Source: JAKAIY01 sp963809385
Lineage (GTDB): Bacteria; Chloroflexota; Ktedonobacteria; Ktedonobacterales; JADMIN01
Assembly: GCA_963809385.1 (NCBI GenBank)
Contig: CAWEJL010000004.1
Span: 434,001-498,000, forward strand
Length of the DNA: 64,000 nucleotides
Direction: 5' to 3'
The notes beneath the pieces are model-generated. The model searched no databases and was not told the DNA's origin. It saw nothing but the letters and a program-made list of their open reading frames with translations. How positions within the stretch are numbered: position 1 is the first letter of the stretch; each line of letters starts with the position of its first letter. The position numbers and the translations under genes are program-made. Below, piece after piece: positions 33,498-42,840 of this stretch.

Positions 33498-34305
33498 GTG
33501 ACATCAGGGAGATTCGGGGCTACAGAGCGCGATGGGCGGCTGCCTCAGCCCGCTGGCAAGGTGGAGGGCGCGGCCCCGGCCGCGCCACGCTGTATCGCCT
33601 GCGTGCAGCCGCGACGAGGGCACGGCGTCACCATCGCCACCTACTACCTCGCCCAGGCGCTGGCCGCGCGGGGGCTGCGCCCGCTGGTCATGGATCTCAC
33701 CGGCAGGCGCGCCCGCCTTCAGTGGCTCGCCTCGCATAACAAGACGCAGAGCCTCACGATCTGGGCGCCCCGCATCCCACAGCCGGAGCGGCTGGGCGAC
33801 GCGCTGACCCGCGCCCGCGAGCAGGCCGCTGGCAAGGTAGACGTCATCCTGCTCGATATGGACGCCTCGTATCTCCAGCGCGCGGGGGGCGTCGCCGCTG
33901 GCATTGATTACGCGCTGATCTTCATCGAGCATAGCGAGATGGGCATGCGCGAAGCCGATCGCCTGTCCGAGCGTCTCGATAACACCCCGCCGCCCTGGGG
34001 CGCCGTCGCCGCCGTCTTCACGCGCGTCAGCGCCGCCAACCTCCAAGACCTGCCACAGCAGACGCCCGGTCGCGGCCTGCCCGATCCTGGGCGAGCTACC
34101 CGCTGACTACCTGCTCGCCACTGGCGACGACTACTCCAGCACTGGTGAGGAGCCGCACGCCCCGCACGACACCTACCTTGGCGCCGTCAACCGCCTGGCC
34201 CGCACGCTCGCACAGATCGCGCACATCGTCCCCACGAGCCACGCGGAGAGTGGCCCGGCGCCCCACACCCCGCCTGATTCCACTGGCCAGCGAGCGAGCC
34301 GGTGA
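33498..34305 (+). CDS. MinD/ParA-like protein without a canonical Walker A (one +1 shift)
   Basis: A GTG at 33498 is preceded by GGGAGGG at 5 nt. The frame reads GAAPAAPRCIACVQPRRGHG, VTIATYYLAQALAARGLRPL and VMDLTGRRARLQWLASHN, then IILLDMD-like VDVILLDMDASYL and YALIFIEHSEMGMREADRL: the order of a MinD/ParA ATPase. Removing one C from CCC at about 34066 continues PVAACPILGELPADYL to a TGA at 34305, 268 residues. The P-loop is RRGHGVT instead of KGGxGKT, so nucleotide binding is doubtful. The stop overlaps the next start (GTGA), so the two genes are coupled. Confidence 0.65.
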
Positions 34306-35027
34306 GCAGCCACACCTCACCCGACACGCTGCTCGACATCTACCTCGCGCTCTCGCATATCACCAGCGTTCCCGCTGACAGCCCGCTGGCCCCCCTCTCC
34401 GGCGAGGCCCCAGAGGAGACGCCGCGCTACTACGTCGCGCGCGCGGCCTGGGGCGCGTGGCGCGTCCTCATCCGCCCCGACACGCCCGCCGCGCTGCGCC
34501 ACGACCTCGCCGCGCTGCCGCCTGAGCGCGCCCTGGATGATCCCGACGCCATCGCGCGACTCTTCGCCGAGCATGGCGTCACCTGCCATAGCGTCTGGCT
34601 GGGCCACACCGCCCGCTTCCCGGACGACCTCGACCCCGCGCTAGCCGCTGACGTCATCCCGCTGCCCGCTGGCCTGGATATCTACGGCGAGGAGCCGCCA
34701 TCCACGCCGCCCGCCATCCCCAGCGACGCGCCCCCATCCGTCCATGGCTTCACCCCGCGCCAGTTCGCGATCATCGCCGGTGGGCTGGTCGTCTCGACCT
34801 GCGAATCATCGCGTGAGAGCGGCCTCGCCGCCGAGGCGTGGGTGCGCACGCTGCCCGCCTATCGCGGGCGCGGCTACGCCTCGCGCGTGACCGCCGCCTG
34901 GGCGCGCGACGCCCGCCTGCGAGGCAAGGAGCCGTTCTACAGCCACCACCGCGACAACCAGGCCTCAGCCGCCGTCGCGCGCACGCTGCGCCTGATACCC
35001 TTCCTCGACGACGCCGGCTTCCTCTAA
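34302..35027 (+). CDS. GNAT-family acetyltransferase
   Basis: This 241-residue protein starts at GTG 34302, overlapping the stop of the MinD-like gene. The last 80 residues carry the GNAT acetyl-CoA binding core: AEAWVRTLPAYRGRGYASRV (motif A, R-G-R-G-Y-A) and a NQASAAVARTL helix. The N-terminal 150 residues show a loosely conserved domain of unknown role (YVARAAWGAWRVLIR). The acceptor substrate cannot be predicted. It is convergent with dgkA, 9 bp away. Confidence 0.8.
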   Translation: MSSHTSPDTLLDIYLALSHITSVPADSPLAPLSGEAPEETPRYYVARAAWGAWRVLIRPDTPAALRHDLAALPPERALDDPDAIARLFAEHGVTCHSVWLGHTARFPDDLDPALAADVIPLPAGLDIYGEEPPSTPPAIPSDAPPSVHGFTPRQFAIIAGGLVVSTCESSRESGLAAEAWVRTLPAYRGRGYASRVTAAWARDARLRGKEPFYSHHRDNQASAAVARTLRLIPFLDDAGFL

Positions 35028-35036
35028 GCGCCCGCG

Positions 35037-35522
35037 CTACCGCCCGATCAGGTGGAGCGCCTGGGGGATGAGCGGCAGCAGGTGCGGGACGAAGACCAGC
35101 AGGCCGATGACGACTGAGAGCATCGCGTTCAGCAGTACCGCGCCCGCCGCCACATCCTTCGCGACACGCCCCAGTGGATGGTACTCCTTGGTCACCATGT
35201 CTATGCACGCTTCGGCCACCGTGTTGAACATCTCAGCGATGAAGACCAGCGTAATCGCGACGAAGATCATCGCGAACTCCACCGGCGAGATACGCAGCAG
35301 CAGCCCCAGAATGATCGCCGCTGACCCAAGAACCATATGCACGCGCGCGTTGCGCTGCGTGCGCACGGCGTAGACCAGCCCGCGCCAGGCGTAGACGAAG
35401 CTGTTCAAGAACGCGACTATCTCGCCACGCGAGGTCGGCGGGATCGGCGGCGCGCTCGGTCCTCGTGGAGTCTCAGACGGCCCATGCGCGTCAGATCGCG
35501 CGGGCCCTGATGATGCGGACAT
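35037..35522 (-). CDS. dgkA: Undecaprenol/diacylglycerol kinase
   Basis: This 161-residue integral membrane kinase has three transmembrane helices after a polar N-terminus of about 45 residues. The DgkA active-site segment AEMFNTVAEACIDMVTKEYH and KDVAAGAVLLNA are clear. In monoderm-type bacteria such proteins phosphorylate undecaprenol for wall recycling. The start at 35522 has GGAGG 7 nt upstream; this site lies inside the palindrome CGATCGGAGGCGATCG, which could fold over it and reduce initiation. ybeY lies 92 bp upstream on the same strand, a common neighbour of dgkA. Confidence 0.9.
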   Translation of the reverse strand: MSASSGPARSDAHGPSETPRGPSAPPIPPTSRGEIVAFLNSFVYAWRGLVYAVRTQRNARVHMVLGSAAIILGLLLRISPVEFAMIFVAITLVFIAEMFNTVAEACIDMVTKEYHPLGRVAKDVAAGAVLLNAMLSVVIGLLVFVPHLLPLIPQALHLIGR

Positions 35523-35614
35523 ACGATCGCCTCCGATCGTGTTGTACCCCGAACGCGCGCCGCCCCACCCCAGCGGATCCATCCGTGACTGAGCGGGAGC
35601 GCAAGAAGGAGGAT

Positions 35615-36367
35615 CTAACGCGCGATGCCAGCCTGCGCCAGCACCGCCTCTTGTATCGCCACCATCGCGCGGTAGCCCGCGTCGGTGTGGTCATCATAGC
35701 CTACCAGATGCAGCACGCCATGAACGAACAGATATGCGACCTCGTAGGCCGCGCTGTGCCCCGCCCGCTCCGCCTGCCGGATCACCGTCTCGCGCGCGAT
35801 GGCGATATCGCCCAGATGCAGCGGCCAGTCATCCTCACCGTCCGCTTCATCCCCTTCATCCGCTTCATCATCCAGGGCGTCATCGTCCTCATCGCCAGCG
35901 GTACCCTCCATCTCCTCGTCAGCCTCGTCAGCCTCGTCAGCCTCGTCAGCCTCGTCAGCCTCGTCAGCCGTCACGTCAGCTTCGTCAGCCACCTCAGCCT
36001 CGTCGTCCGCGCGCGCTTCCTCATCCTCCGCTGGCTGCCAGAGCTGGTCGGCGGGCGCCTCAACCAGCGGCTCATCCAGCAGGGGGAAGGAAAGCACGTC
36101 CGTCGGCTCATCTTTGCCGCGATAGTCGCGGTTCAGCGTGCGAATGCCCTCATCGGTGGTAATGAGCGCGCTCACCTCGACCGACCGCTCGATGCCCACC
36201 GCCTCCAGCGCCAGCTCAAAGGCCGTAAATAGCGCCTCTTCACTGATGCCGAATAGATCGTCAGTCAGCCCCTCCGGCTCATAGCTGAAGGTCAGCGCAA
36301 CTTCCAAACCGTCATTCTCGCCGCTGTCCTCGCCGCTGCCCAGAACATCGCGTCCATCGTCCACCAT
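35615..36367 (-). CDS. ybeY: Endoribonuclease YbeY with a large acidic insertion
   Basis: This 250-residue protein has both halves of YbeY. The first half has VEVSALITTDEGIRTLNRDY and RGKDEPTDVLSFPL; the second has LGDIAIARETVIRQAERAGH and the zinc site HGVLHLVGYDDHTD. Between LSFPL and LGDIAI about 80 extra residues are inserted, mostly Glu, Asp and Ala, including six repeats of an Asp-Glu-Ala unit. Typical YbeY has about 150 residues. The catalytic core is uninterrupted, so the enzyme is probably active in rRNA maturation and quality control. GAGGAG lies about 13 nt before the ATG. Confidence 0.9.
   Translation of the reverse strand: MVDDGRDVLGSGEDSGENDGLEVALTFSYEPEGLTDDLFGISEEALFTAFELALEAVGIERSVEVSALITTDEGIRTLNRDYRGKDEPTDVLSFPLLDEPLVEAPADQLWQPAEDEEARADDEAEVADEADVTADEADEADEADEADEADEEMEGTAGDEDDDALDDEADEGDEADGEDDWPLHLGDIAIARETVIRQAERAGHSAAYEVAYLFVHGVLHLVGYDDHTDAGYRAMVAIQEAVLAQAGIAR
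35914..35967. repeat. 9-bp microsatellite inside ybeY (6 copies)
   Basis: CCTCGTCAG repeats six times without interruption (54 bp), coding on the minus strand for repeated Glu-Ala-Asp. It lies in the acidic insert of YbeY and could expand or contract in frame by slippage. Confidence 0.95.
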
Positions 36368-36518
36368 ATCGCGAAACGCTCCTCCCTGGGAGACACGGCG
36401 CGCACAGGCGCCCGAGGGGGTTGTATCAGGCGCGCAGAGGCGCGCCCTGTATATTCAAGTGAATCATGCCACAGACGCAGGCGCCTGTGTGCGCGACGCG
36501 CGTCAGGCGCCGCTTCGC

Positions 36519-37871
36519 TCAATCGTTAACATCCCGGCTGCCCGTGTCACGCGACGCAGGGCGGCGTGTGGTTGGCGGCCCTTGCCGCGCCGGAGCGCGT
36601 GGGTCTCGCGGGCCGCGCGCGCCAGGGACGCTCCGGGAGGGGTTGACCCGTCGCGCCCGCGCCAGCTCGATGCGCGCCTGCCGCTCGCGCTCCAGCGCCA
36701 GCCGGCGGCGTCCGCTCCACACACTCGCGCCGATGATCGCCGCCGCCAGCAGCGCGACGATTCCGCCAATCAGCGGCAGCGGCGGCCCGGATGCGCCATT
36801 CGCGCGCGCCGTCGAAGCGACCGCCAGCGCCGTCACCGCCAGCGTGGTCACTTCGCCGACCGTATCCTGCTGCCCATAGACCGCGACCGTGACTGTATAG
36901 TGTCCCGGCTTGGCGAAGACATGCGAGATCGTGGGCGTCTGCGTGGTCACCATCGGCGCCCCGTCCCCGAAGTCCCACGCCACCGCCACCGCCTCTCCGG
37001 CGGGCGGCTGCGTGCGCGAGGCGTCGAAGCTGACGGTCGTTCCCACCGGCGCGCTCAGCGGCGAGGCCGAGACTGTCGCGGGCTGGAGCGACTGCACGAT
37101 CACCACAGGAAGCTGGGCGATGGCCTTCGCGCCACGGCTGTCTGTCACCGTCAGCGTCACCATGCCGTGGCCCTGCTGATCGAACTCATGCGTCACGCGC
37201 GGGCCAGAGGCGACCGAGAAATCGCCGAAGTTCCAGCTATAGGTCAGGTTGGAGCCCACGACCGCGTGCGAGCCGGTCGAGTCAAAGGTGATCTTGTTTC
37301 CCATCGCGATCACCGGCGAGGTCACCGTTCGCGCCACCGCGACCGGCGGATCGGCGATAGCCGAGGTCGCGACATGCAGGATCGCGTGATCGAACGGATC
37401 GCCCCAGTCACCGGTCAGCGGGTCCTGGATGTAGACCGTTACCGTATATGATCCCGGCGCGCTATAGGTGTGGCCGGATTTATAGGCGTAGCCAGGAGTC
37501 GAGCCATCGCCGAAGTCCCACTTCCAGTGAACGGTGTTGGGGTCTGGCGCGTTGGCGACCCGGCTCAGGTCATCGTAGAAGGTAATCGACTGGCGTGTCT
37601 GGAAGTTGAGCGCGAAGATGCCCAGCGGGACTCCTTGCGCGACCACCGACTGCTGATAGGCCAGCGCGGGCGCGTCGTTAGCCACCATCGTCGCGGTGGC
37701 GCCCAGCCCGCAGGCCTCCAGCGTCTCGTACGCGCTCACCTGGCCCGGCAGCGCCCCGCCAGCCAGCGCGGCCAGCCCGAGCGCCAGCAATCCCGCCAGC
37801 GCCAGCGACCGCAGCCAGCGCGCGCCCCAACCCAGTCGCACGCGCCCTTGCGCCTGATTCGCGTCTCTCAT
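36519..37871 (-). CDS. Secreted, membrane-anchored protein with three PKD domains
   Basis: From the ATG at 37871 this protein of 450 residues has a signal segment (LALAGLLALGLAALAGGALP), an N-terminal region of about 70 residues and three PKD-type repeats, seen from WKWDFGDGSTPGYAYKSGHT, then YSWNFGDFSVASGPRVTHEF, then VAWDFGDGAPMVTTQTPTIS. A C-terminal transmembrane helix (PLIGGIVALLAAAIIGASVW) and a basic tail of about 60 residues follow. PKD domains are surface beta-sandwiches that bind proteins or glycans. An in-frame GTG at 37904 extends the N-terminus by 11 residues. Confidence 0.85.
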   Translation of the reverse strand: MRDANQAQGRVRLGWGARWLRSLALAGLLALGLAALAGGALPGQVSAYETLEACGLGATATMVANDAPALAYQQSVVAQGVPLGIFALNFQTRQSITFYDDLSRVANAPDPNTVHWKWDFGDGSTPGYAYKSGHTYSAPGSYTVTVYIQDPLTGDWGDPFDHAILHVATSAIADPPVAVARTVTSPVIAMGNKITFDSTGSHAVVGSNLTYSWNFGDFSVASGPRVTHEFDQQGHGMVTLTVTDSRGAKAIAQLPVVIVQSLQPATVSASPLSAPVGTTVSFDASRTQPPAGEAVAVAWDFGDGAPMVTTQTPTISHVFAKPGHYTVTVAVYGQQDTVGEVTTLAVTALAVASTARANGASGPPLPLIGGIVALLAAAIIGASVWSGRRRLALERERQARIELARARRVNPSRSVPGARGPRDPRAPARQGPPTTRRPASRDTGSRDVND

Positions 37872-38023
37872 CTCGCTCGCCTCGCGCCTTCCTCTCGCCG
37901 CCACGCGTCACGCTACGCAATTTTGCATATAGCGGGGAAACAACGCCATCATAACACGAGGCGCCGGGCCTGACCTATCAGACCCGGCGCCAGTGGTACT
38001 GTCTGGTTATTGCGCGCCCGGCG

Positions 38024-39437
38024 CTAGCCGCGCGCTGGCTTCTGCGCGGCCTTGTAGGCGGCGGCCATCTTGCGCGCCGTCTCCTCGTCCACGCCGTAGC
38101 GCTCCTGCAGCGCGGGGACCACATCGCGCAGGGTCGGGCGGGTGGCGCCAGCGACCCGAAGCTCGGCGATGACCTCTTCGACCTGCTTGACCACCGGCGC
38201 GTGCGGCGTGTTCATCACCTGCAGCAGTGGGCTGAGCTCAGCCGCGCGGCGCACCGCTGGGCGCGGGCCGGTCGTGCCGGTGACATCGGAGTCGCCGGGG
38301 AAGAAGGCCGCGATCCCGGCGCCTACCTGTCGGACGCGGGCGCGCGGGCCAGGAGGCGTCCACATCCGCGTCCGGCGCGCCAGCGGGCGTCGCGTCGCTG
38401 AGCAGCGCGGGCTGGGCGAACGCTACCATCTCGGAGTCAGGCTCGGTCCGGGGCGCGGCGGCAGGCGCGGCGTGATTGTACATCTCGCGGCCCTCACCGA
38501 TGCGGCGCCCAGCGCCCGCCAGGTCCCGGTTGCGGGCCGGCGTGAAGAGCGGCGTCGGCTCGGACGTCTGCGCGGGCTGTTGGGGCCTTGGAAGCCTCAG
38601 ATGCCTCGGAAGGCGCGCCGATGGCCAGCTGGCTCTGGGGCGCTGGACTCTGGCAGAGCCTCGCCCTTGCCACCCTTGCCGCGCTTGGCGATAAGACCCA
38701 GCCGCCTGATCGCGCGCCGCCGCCGCCGTCTGCGCCATGCCGCGCAACTGCGCCTCGCGGACGCGCGCGTTGGCCACGGCCTTCATCCGCTTGACCTCAG
38801 CCTCCTGCTCCAGATGCAGCATGCGCTCGGCATGTGACTCCTGCATGTGGCGCAGGCTGCGATTCTTCTCAGTCGGCTGGACGATCGCCCAGAACAGGCC
38901 CCAGAACGGCGGCGCGACCGCCACCAGCACCATCGTCAGACTGAAGTTCGTCGCCCGCAGCTGCGGCCACGCCGCGTACGCCCACTCATCGGTCGGGAAG
39001 TTCACGAAGTGGGTGCTGCGGAACGCCAGGCTGTTCCAGGTGGTGATCAGCGTCGCCACGACCACGCCCACGCCGCAGAAGAACGCCTGGAAGCGGTGAT
39101 TCTGGCTCCAGTGCCACGGCGCCATCACGGAGAGCAGATAGGCCATGCCGACCACACCGACCGCGACAAAGCCCCATACCACCGACCAGAACGACTGCAC
39201 GACGATATTGTTGCTCGTCGTCGCGATGCCATCGGAATAGACGTAGTAGTTGAAGATCGCGTCAGGGATGTAGAGCACGATCGGGAAGAGGAAATACAGC
39301 TTGGTTAGCCATCCCGGCAGCGGCAGGGCCTTATCTTCCAGTCCCGCCGCCTGGGCCGCGCCAGCCGCGCCTCCCGTCAATCCCGCGTCGTTTTCGAGCG
39401 CGTCCTGAGCCGGATCGCGTCTCGTAGGTGATGCCAT
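38024..39437 (-). CDS. Polytopic membrane protein with coiled-coil and acidic C-terminal region (four +1 shifts)
   Basis: The N-terminal 200 residues include four transmembrane helices (LYFLFPIVLYIPDAIFNYYV, WSVVWGFVAVGVVGMAYLLS, FFCGVGVVVATLITTWNSLA, LTMVLVAVAPPFWGLFWAIV), then a coiled-coil helix (RHMQESHAERMLHLEQEAEV). From about 38720 the frame changes three times and again at about 38350; each is explained by one extra G or C in a short run. The restored protein has about 469 residues, with LIAKRGKGGKGEALPESS, then QLAIGAPSEASEASKA, and a C-terminal helical part ending ARKMAAAYKAAQKPARG. No family is recognised. The MASPTRRD start at 39437 lies before a strong signal. Confidence 0.6.
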
Positions 39438-39845
39438 TGCGCTCCTACCTCCCTGTGTCTACCTGTCACGCCTTCAGCGAGACCGCCCGGGTCGCGCCGC
39501 TCCCTCACAGTGGAGCGTGTCTGGCGCGTCCGCGAGTCGCGCGCCCGTGATCGCCAGATCATCAGGCCCATGCGCTCGCCCGCTGAAGGTGAAGGTAGCT
39601 TATTATCGCCGCAATAGCAGTGCAATAGGAAAATCAGCCAGTCGTGTCAGCCAATTGGGGGATGTGACCGGAAATGTCCGCTTGTAGCCACGAATCTCGA
39701 CCAACCAAACAGCTGAGACGCCCGCTCGTAATTGGTCACACACAGGTACTACCGTAGACCAATCAGGCTAGTACGAGCGGGCGGTGAGGTTCTCACCTGC
39801 CGCCCACCGCGCTCTCACATCCCCCTTGCCTCAGCGCCCGCTACC
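39438..39845. other. Gene-free region with a long inverted repeat
   Basis: About 400 bp between the SDR gene's end and the start of the membrane protein. It contains the two-arm palindrome at 39719-39783 and otherwise no gene or clear promoter. Composition is slightly lower in GC around 39640-39770. Confidence 0.5.
39719..39783. repeat. Imperfect 65-bp inverted repeat
   Basis: Outer arms CGCCCGCTCGTA (39719-39730) and TACGAGCGGGCG (39772-39783) are perfect 12-bp complements; inner arms ATTGGTC (39731-39737) and GACCAAT (39757-39763) add a further stem. It could be a terminator for the SDR gene, an operator or a small element end. Confidence 0.7.
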
Positions 39846-40625
39846 TCACGCCGTATGCCCGCCATCCACCGGGATCGCCGCGCCGGTCATGAACGCGGCG
39901 TCGTCAGAGGCCAGGAACGCCGCCACCCCCGCCACATCCTCTGGAGCGCCCACGCGCCCTAGCGGCACCGAATTGCGCAGCCGCTCCATCCCCTGCTCCG
40001 GACCGCCAGGCATGCCCGCGACGAACGCCTGCACCATCGGCGTATCAATCCACACCGGGCAAATCGCATTAGAGCGAATATTGAAGCGCGCGCCCTCCAG
40101 CGCGACCGTCTTGACCAGTTGGATCACGCCCGCCTTCGCCGCGCCATACGCGCCCAGGCCCGGTGTACCTTCCATCCCCGCCACCGACGCCATCGCCAGG
40201 ATCACGCCGCCGCCCTCGTTCTTGCGCAGCGCACGGAAGGCGTGCTTCGCGCACAGGAAGACGCCCGTCAGGTCCACCCGCAGCACGCGCTCCCAGTCGG
40301 CCAGTTCCAGCTGCGCGATCGGCGCGGGCCAGCCGATGCCGGCGTTGGCCATCATCACGTCGAGCTTGCCCCAGCGCGCGACGGCATCCTCCACCGACGC
40401 GGCCACCTGCTCCTCATCCGTCACGTCCAGCGCGCGGACAGCCACCCGCTCGCCCGCGTCCCCGCCGGCCTCCGCGACCAGCCGCGCCGTCTCGCGCGCG
40501 CCTTCCTCGTTGATATCCGCCGCCAGCACGCGCGCGCCCTCGCGCACATACCGCAACGTGATCGCGCGCCCCAAGCCCGACCCCGCGCCCGTCACAATCG
40601 CCACTCTGCCATCCAGCCGCCCCAT
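39846..40625 (-). CDS. Short-chain dehydrogenase/reductase
   Basis: This 259-residue classical SDR has the NAD(P)-binding TGAGSGLGRAITLRY, the acidic residue after beta-2 (LAADIN, favouring NAD), NAGIGWPAP, the catalytic serine in LAMASVAGMEGT, the catalytic YGAAKAGV and PVDGGHTA at the end. The ATG at 40625 has AGGAGG 6 nt upstream. Similar enzymes reduce 3-oxoacyl or oxidise secondary alcohols; the specific substrate is not evident. Its neighbours give no pathway context. Confidence 0.93.
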   Translation of the reverse strand: MGRLDGRVAIVTGAGSGLGRAITLRYVREGARVLAADINEEGARETARLVAEAGGDAGERVAVRALDVTDEEQVAASVEDAVARWGKLDVMMANAGIGWPAPIAQLELADWERVLRVDLTGVFLCAKHAFRALRKNEGGGVILAMASVAGMEGTPGLGAYGAAKAGVIQLVKTVALEGARFNIRSNAICPVWIDTPMVQAFVAGMPGGPEQGMERLRNSVPLGRVGAPEDVAGVAAFLASDDAAFMTGAAIPVDGGHTA

Positions 40626-40934
40626 AGCGCCCTCCTGCATCGTTTCATTCAGCCGCGCGGCCACCCCAGCGTGCCCAGCGTCGCGGGCTACCATAGGCCG
40701 CTCCCAGTATAGGCTATCGGGAAGCAATGCCGCTTCGCATCTCACGTCCCAGCCCGCGCAGGTGGGCTTCGTGGCCGCCAGGCCCGTAGCCGCGGCTTCA
40801 GCCGCTGGGGTCGCCCGCCCTTCGCCTTGCCTGGCGCGTGGCTGGCGTTGTATCGTCTGGGTACGTCCACGCCGGAGCGCACGCCCGGCGGCGCGTGGAG
40901 TGATGACGCTCCGCCCAGGCGAGGGAGAGACGGC
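40626..40934. other. Intergenic region upstream of two divergent genes
   Basis: About 300 bp with no coding signal. GCGGCTTCAGCCGC (about 40790) is a palindrome resembling the repeat cores found elsewhere. Promoters of the divergent SDR and GNAT genes must be here but no strong -35/-10 pair was found. Confidence 0.4.
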
Positions 40935-41789
40935 ATGGCGCTGGAGCAGCTCGATCAGATGGCGCGCCTCGTCGAGCGCAACTGGGCCGCCGCGTGGGCC
41001 TCGCTCGGCCAGGCGCTTGCCACGCCGCCGACGCTCGTGGATACCCTGCCCTCCTGCCTGCGCGTCTACACCCCTGGCGCCCCCGAAAGCCTGCTGAATA
41101 TGGTCATCGGCTATTCCAGCGACACTCCCGTCACGGCGGAGGACATCGAGCGCGTGATCGCCCCCTACCGCCAGTGGCGCCTGCCGTTCCAGTGGTGGCT
41201 GACACGCGGCGCTGAGCCGGAGGGGCTGCGCCAGCGACTCAGCGAGCTGGGCATGGAAAACTGGGGTGGCGCCACCATGATGCTGCTGCCACTCGACCGG
41301 CTCGACCAGGCCGCCGCCCGCTTCTACCAACCGCCCGCCAGCGTCTCGCTCGACCGCGCCCTCACGCCAGAAGAAGCTGAAGCCGCGCTCAGCATCATCT
41401 GCGAGGTCTTCTCCATCCCACGCGAGCCGATGCAACGCTGGACATCGCTCAACCCCGCCTTCGACCTCTGGATCGCGCGGCTGGGCGCGCGTCCCGTCGC
41501 CGCGCTGGCCACCCTGCGCGACGGCGATACCGTGGGCGTCTACCACGTCGCCACCCTCTCCGGCGCGCGGCGTCGCGGCATCGCGGGAAACCTGCTGATC
41601 CTGGCGCTGCGCGAGGCGCGCGCCAGCGGCTGCCGCTGGGCCACTCTCACCGCCACGCCGGAGGCGCGCCCGCTCTACGAGCGGCTCGGCTTCCGCGCCT
41701 GTGGTCTGATCGAGCAGTGGATGCCCGGCCTGCGCCTGACGCGGGAATTGACCGGCGCGACGGATGACTACGCCTCACGCGTATGGTGA
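40935..41789 (+). CDS. GNAT-family acetyltransferase
   Basis: This 284-residue protein has a non-canonical N-terminal half with a tryptophan-rich block (PYRQWRLPFQWWLTRG), then a GNAT core: VYHVATLSGARRRGIAGNLL (motif A with RRRGI) and WATLTATPEARPLYERLGFR (motif B, Y-x-x-L-G-F). The ATG at 40935 has GGGAGAGA upstream. Two-part GNATs of this type are often of unknown substrate. The CoA-transferase alpha gene follows 51 bp downstream on the same strand. Confidence 0.85.
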   Translation: MALEQLDQMARLVERNWAAAWASLGQALATPPTLVDTLPSCLRVYTPGAPESLLNMVIGYSSDTPVTAEDIERVIAPYRQWRLPFQWWLTRGAEPEGLRQRLSELGMENWGGATMMLLPLDRLDQAAARFYQPPASVSLDRALTPEEAEAALSIICEVFSIPREPMQRWTSLNPAFDLWIARLGARPVAALATLRDGDTVGVYHVATLSGARRRGIAGNLLILALREARASGCRWATLTATPEARPLYERLGFRACGLIEQWMPGLRLTRELTGATDDYASRVW

Positions 41790-41839
41790 ATTGACAGGAT
41801 GGAGGCCGCTGATGGGCGAGAGCGAGCGAGAGAGGCCAG

Positions 41840-42772
41840 ATGGGCCAGCCGGGGGCGGCAAGCAAACTGCTGACGATGCGAGAGGCCATCGCGCGCTACG
41901 TGCCGGACGGCGCGAGTGTCGCCATTGGCTGCGCGCTGGAGCCGCTGATTCCGTTCGCCGCCGCCCATGAGATGATCCGCCAGGGCCGCCGCGACCTGAC
42001 GCTCATTGGCCCGATCTCCGACATCCTCTTCGACCAGATGATCGGCGCCGGCTGTGTGGCGCGCGTCATCGCCGCCTGGGCGGGCAACGTCAGCGAAGGC
42101 CTGGGCCACAACTACCGCCGCGCCGCTGAGCGCGGCCTGCCGCGCCCAATCGAGATCGTAGACCACAGCAACTACAGCATCGCCCTCGCGCTGCAAGCCG
42201 CCGCCCTCGGCGTTCCCTACATCCCTATACGCTCCCTGCTCGGCAGCGACATCGCCCGCGACCACCCCGGCATCCGCCCGGCGCCCTCGCCAGTGGATGG
42301 CTCGCCCACCCTCCTCGTCCATGCCGTCCAGCCCGATGTCGCCATCGTGCATGTGCAGCGGGCCGACACGCTGGGACGCGCGCACGTCTGGGGCGGGCTG
42401 GGCGTCTGCGAAGAGGCGGCGCTGGCGGCGAAAGGCGTGATCTACGTCGCCGAGGAGATCGTCCCGCCGGAGGTGATCCTCAGCGACCCCAACCGCGTAC
42501 TGGCCCCCGGCTTCAAGACGCTGGCCGTCGTCCATGCGCCTGGCGGCGCGCATCCCTCGCCCGTCCAGGGCGCTTACAACCGCGACCATGCGTTCTTCGC
42601 CGAGTACCACGCCCAGTCGCGGACGCCGGAGGGCTTCGCCGCGTGGCTTGATTCATGGGTGATGAGCGTCCCTGACCGCGCCGCCTACCTGGAGAAACTC
42701 GGCGCCGAGCGCTGGGGCGCGCTGGCCCCGCGCGAGCGCCGCCTGGCGGCCCCAGTAGACTACGGCTACTAA
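41840..42772 (+). CDS. CoA-transferase family I, alpha subunit
   Basis: This 310-residue subunit starts with KLLTMREAIARYVPDGASVA and continues VAIGCALEPLIPFAAAHEMI, typical of glutaconate-CoA-transferase-like alpha subunits. GVYYIPIRSLLGSD-like GVPYIPIRSLLGSDIARDHP and VHVQRADTLGRAHVWGGLGV support it. The beta subunit is at 43688 with an SDR between them. Proteins of this type transfer CoA between acids or act as ring-opening hydrolases in steroid catabolism (IpdA-like). GAGAGAGG lies just upstream. The exact reaction is not determined. Confidence 0.88.
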   Translation: MGQPGAASKLLTMREAIARYVPDGASVAIGCALEPLIPFAAAHEMIRQGRRDLTLIGPISDILFDQMIGAGCVARVIAAWAGNVSEGLGHNYRRAAERGLPRPIEIVDHSNYSIALALQAAALGVPYIPIRSLLGSDIARDHPGIRPAPSPVDGSPTLLVHAVQPDVAIVHVQRADTLGRAHVWGGLGVCEEAALAAKGVIYVAEEIVPPEVILSDPNRVLAPGFKTLAVVHAPGGAHPSPVQGAYNRDHAFFAEYHAQSRTPEGFAAWLDSWVMSVPDRAAYLEKLGAERWGALAPRERRLAAPVDYGY

Positions 42773-42840
42773 CGTCTTGTGTGAGGCTTGGCGACCGCGC
42801 GGCGTATTAAGAGCAAATGCCAATGACAGGAGGCGAGCGC

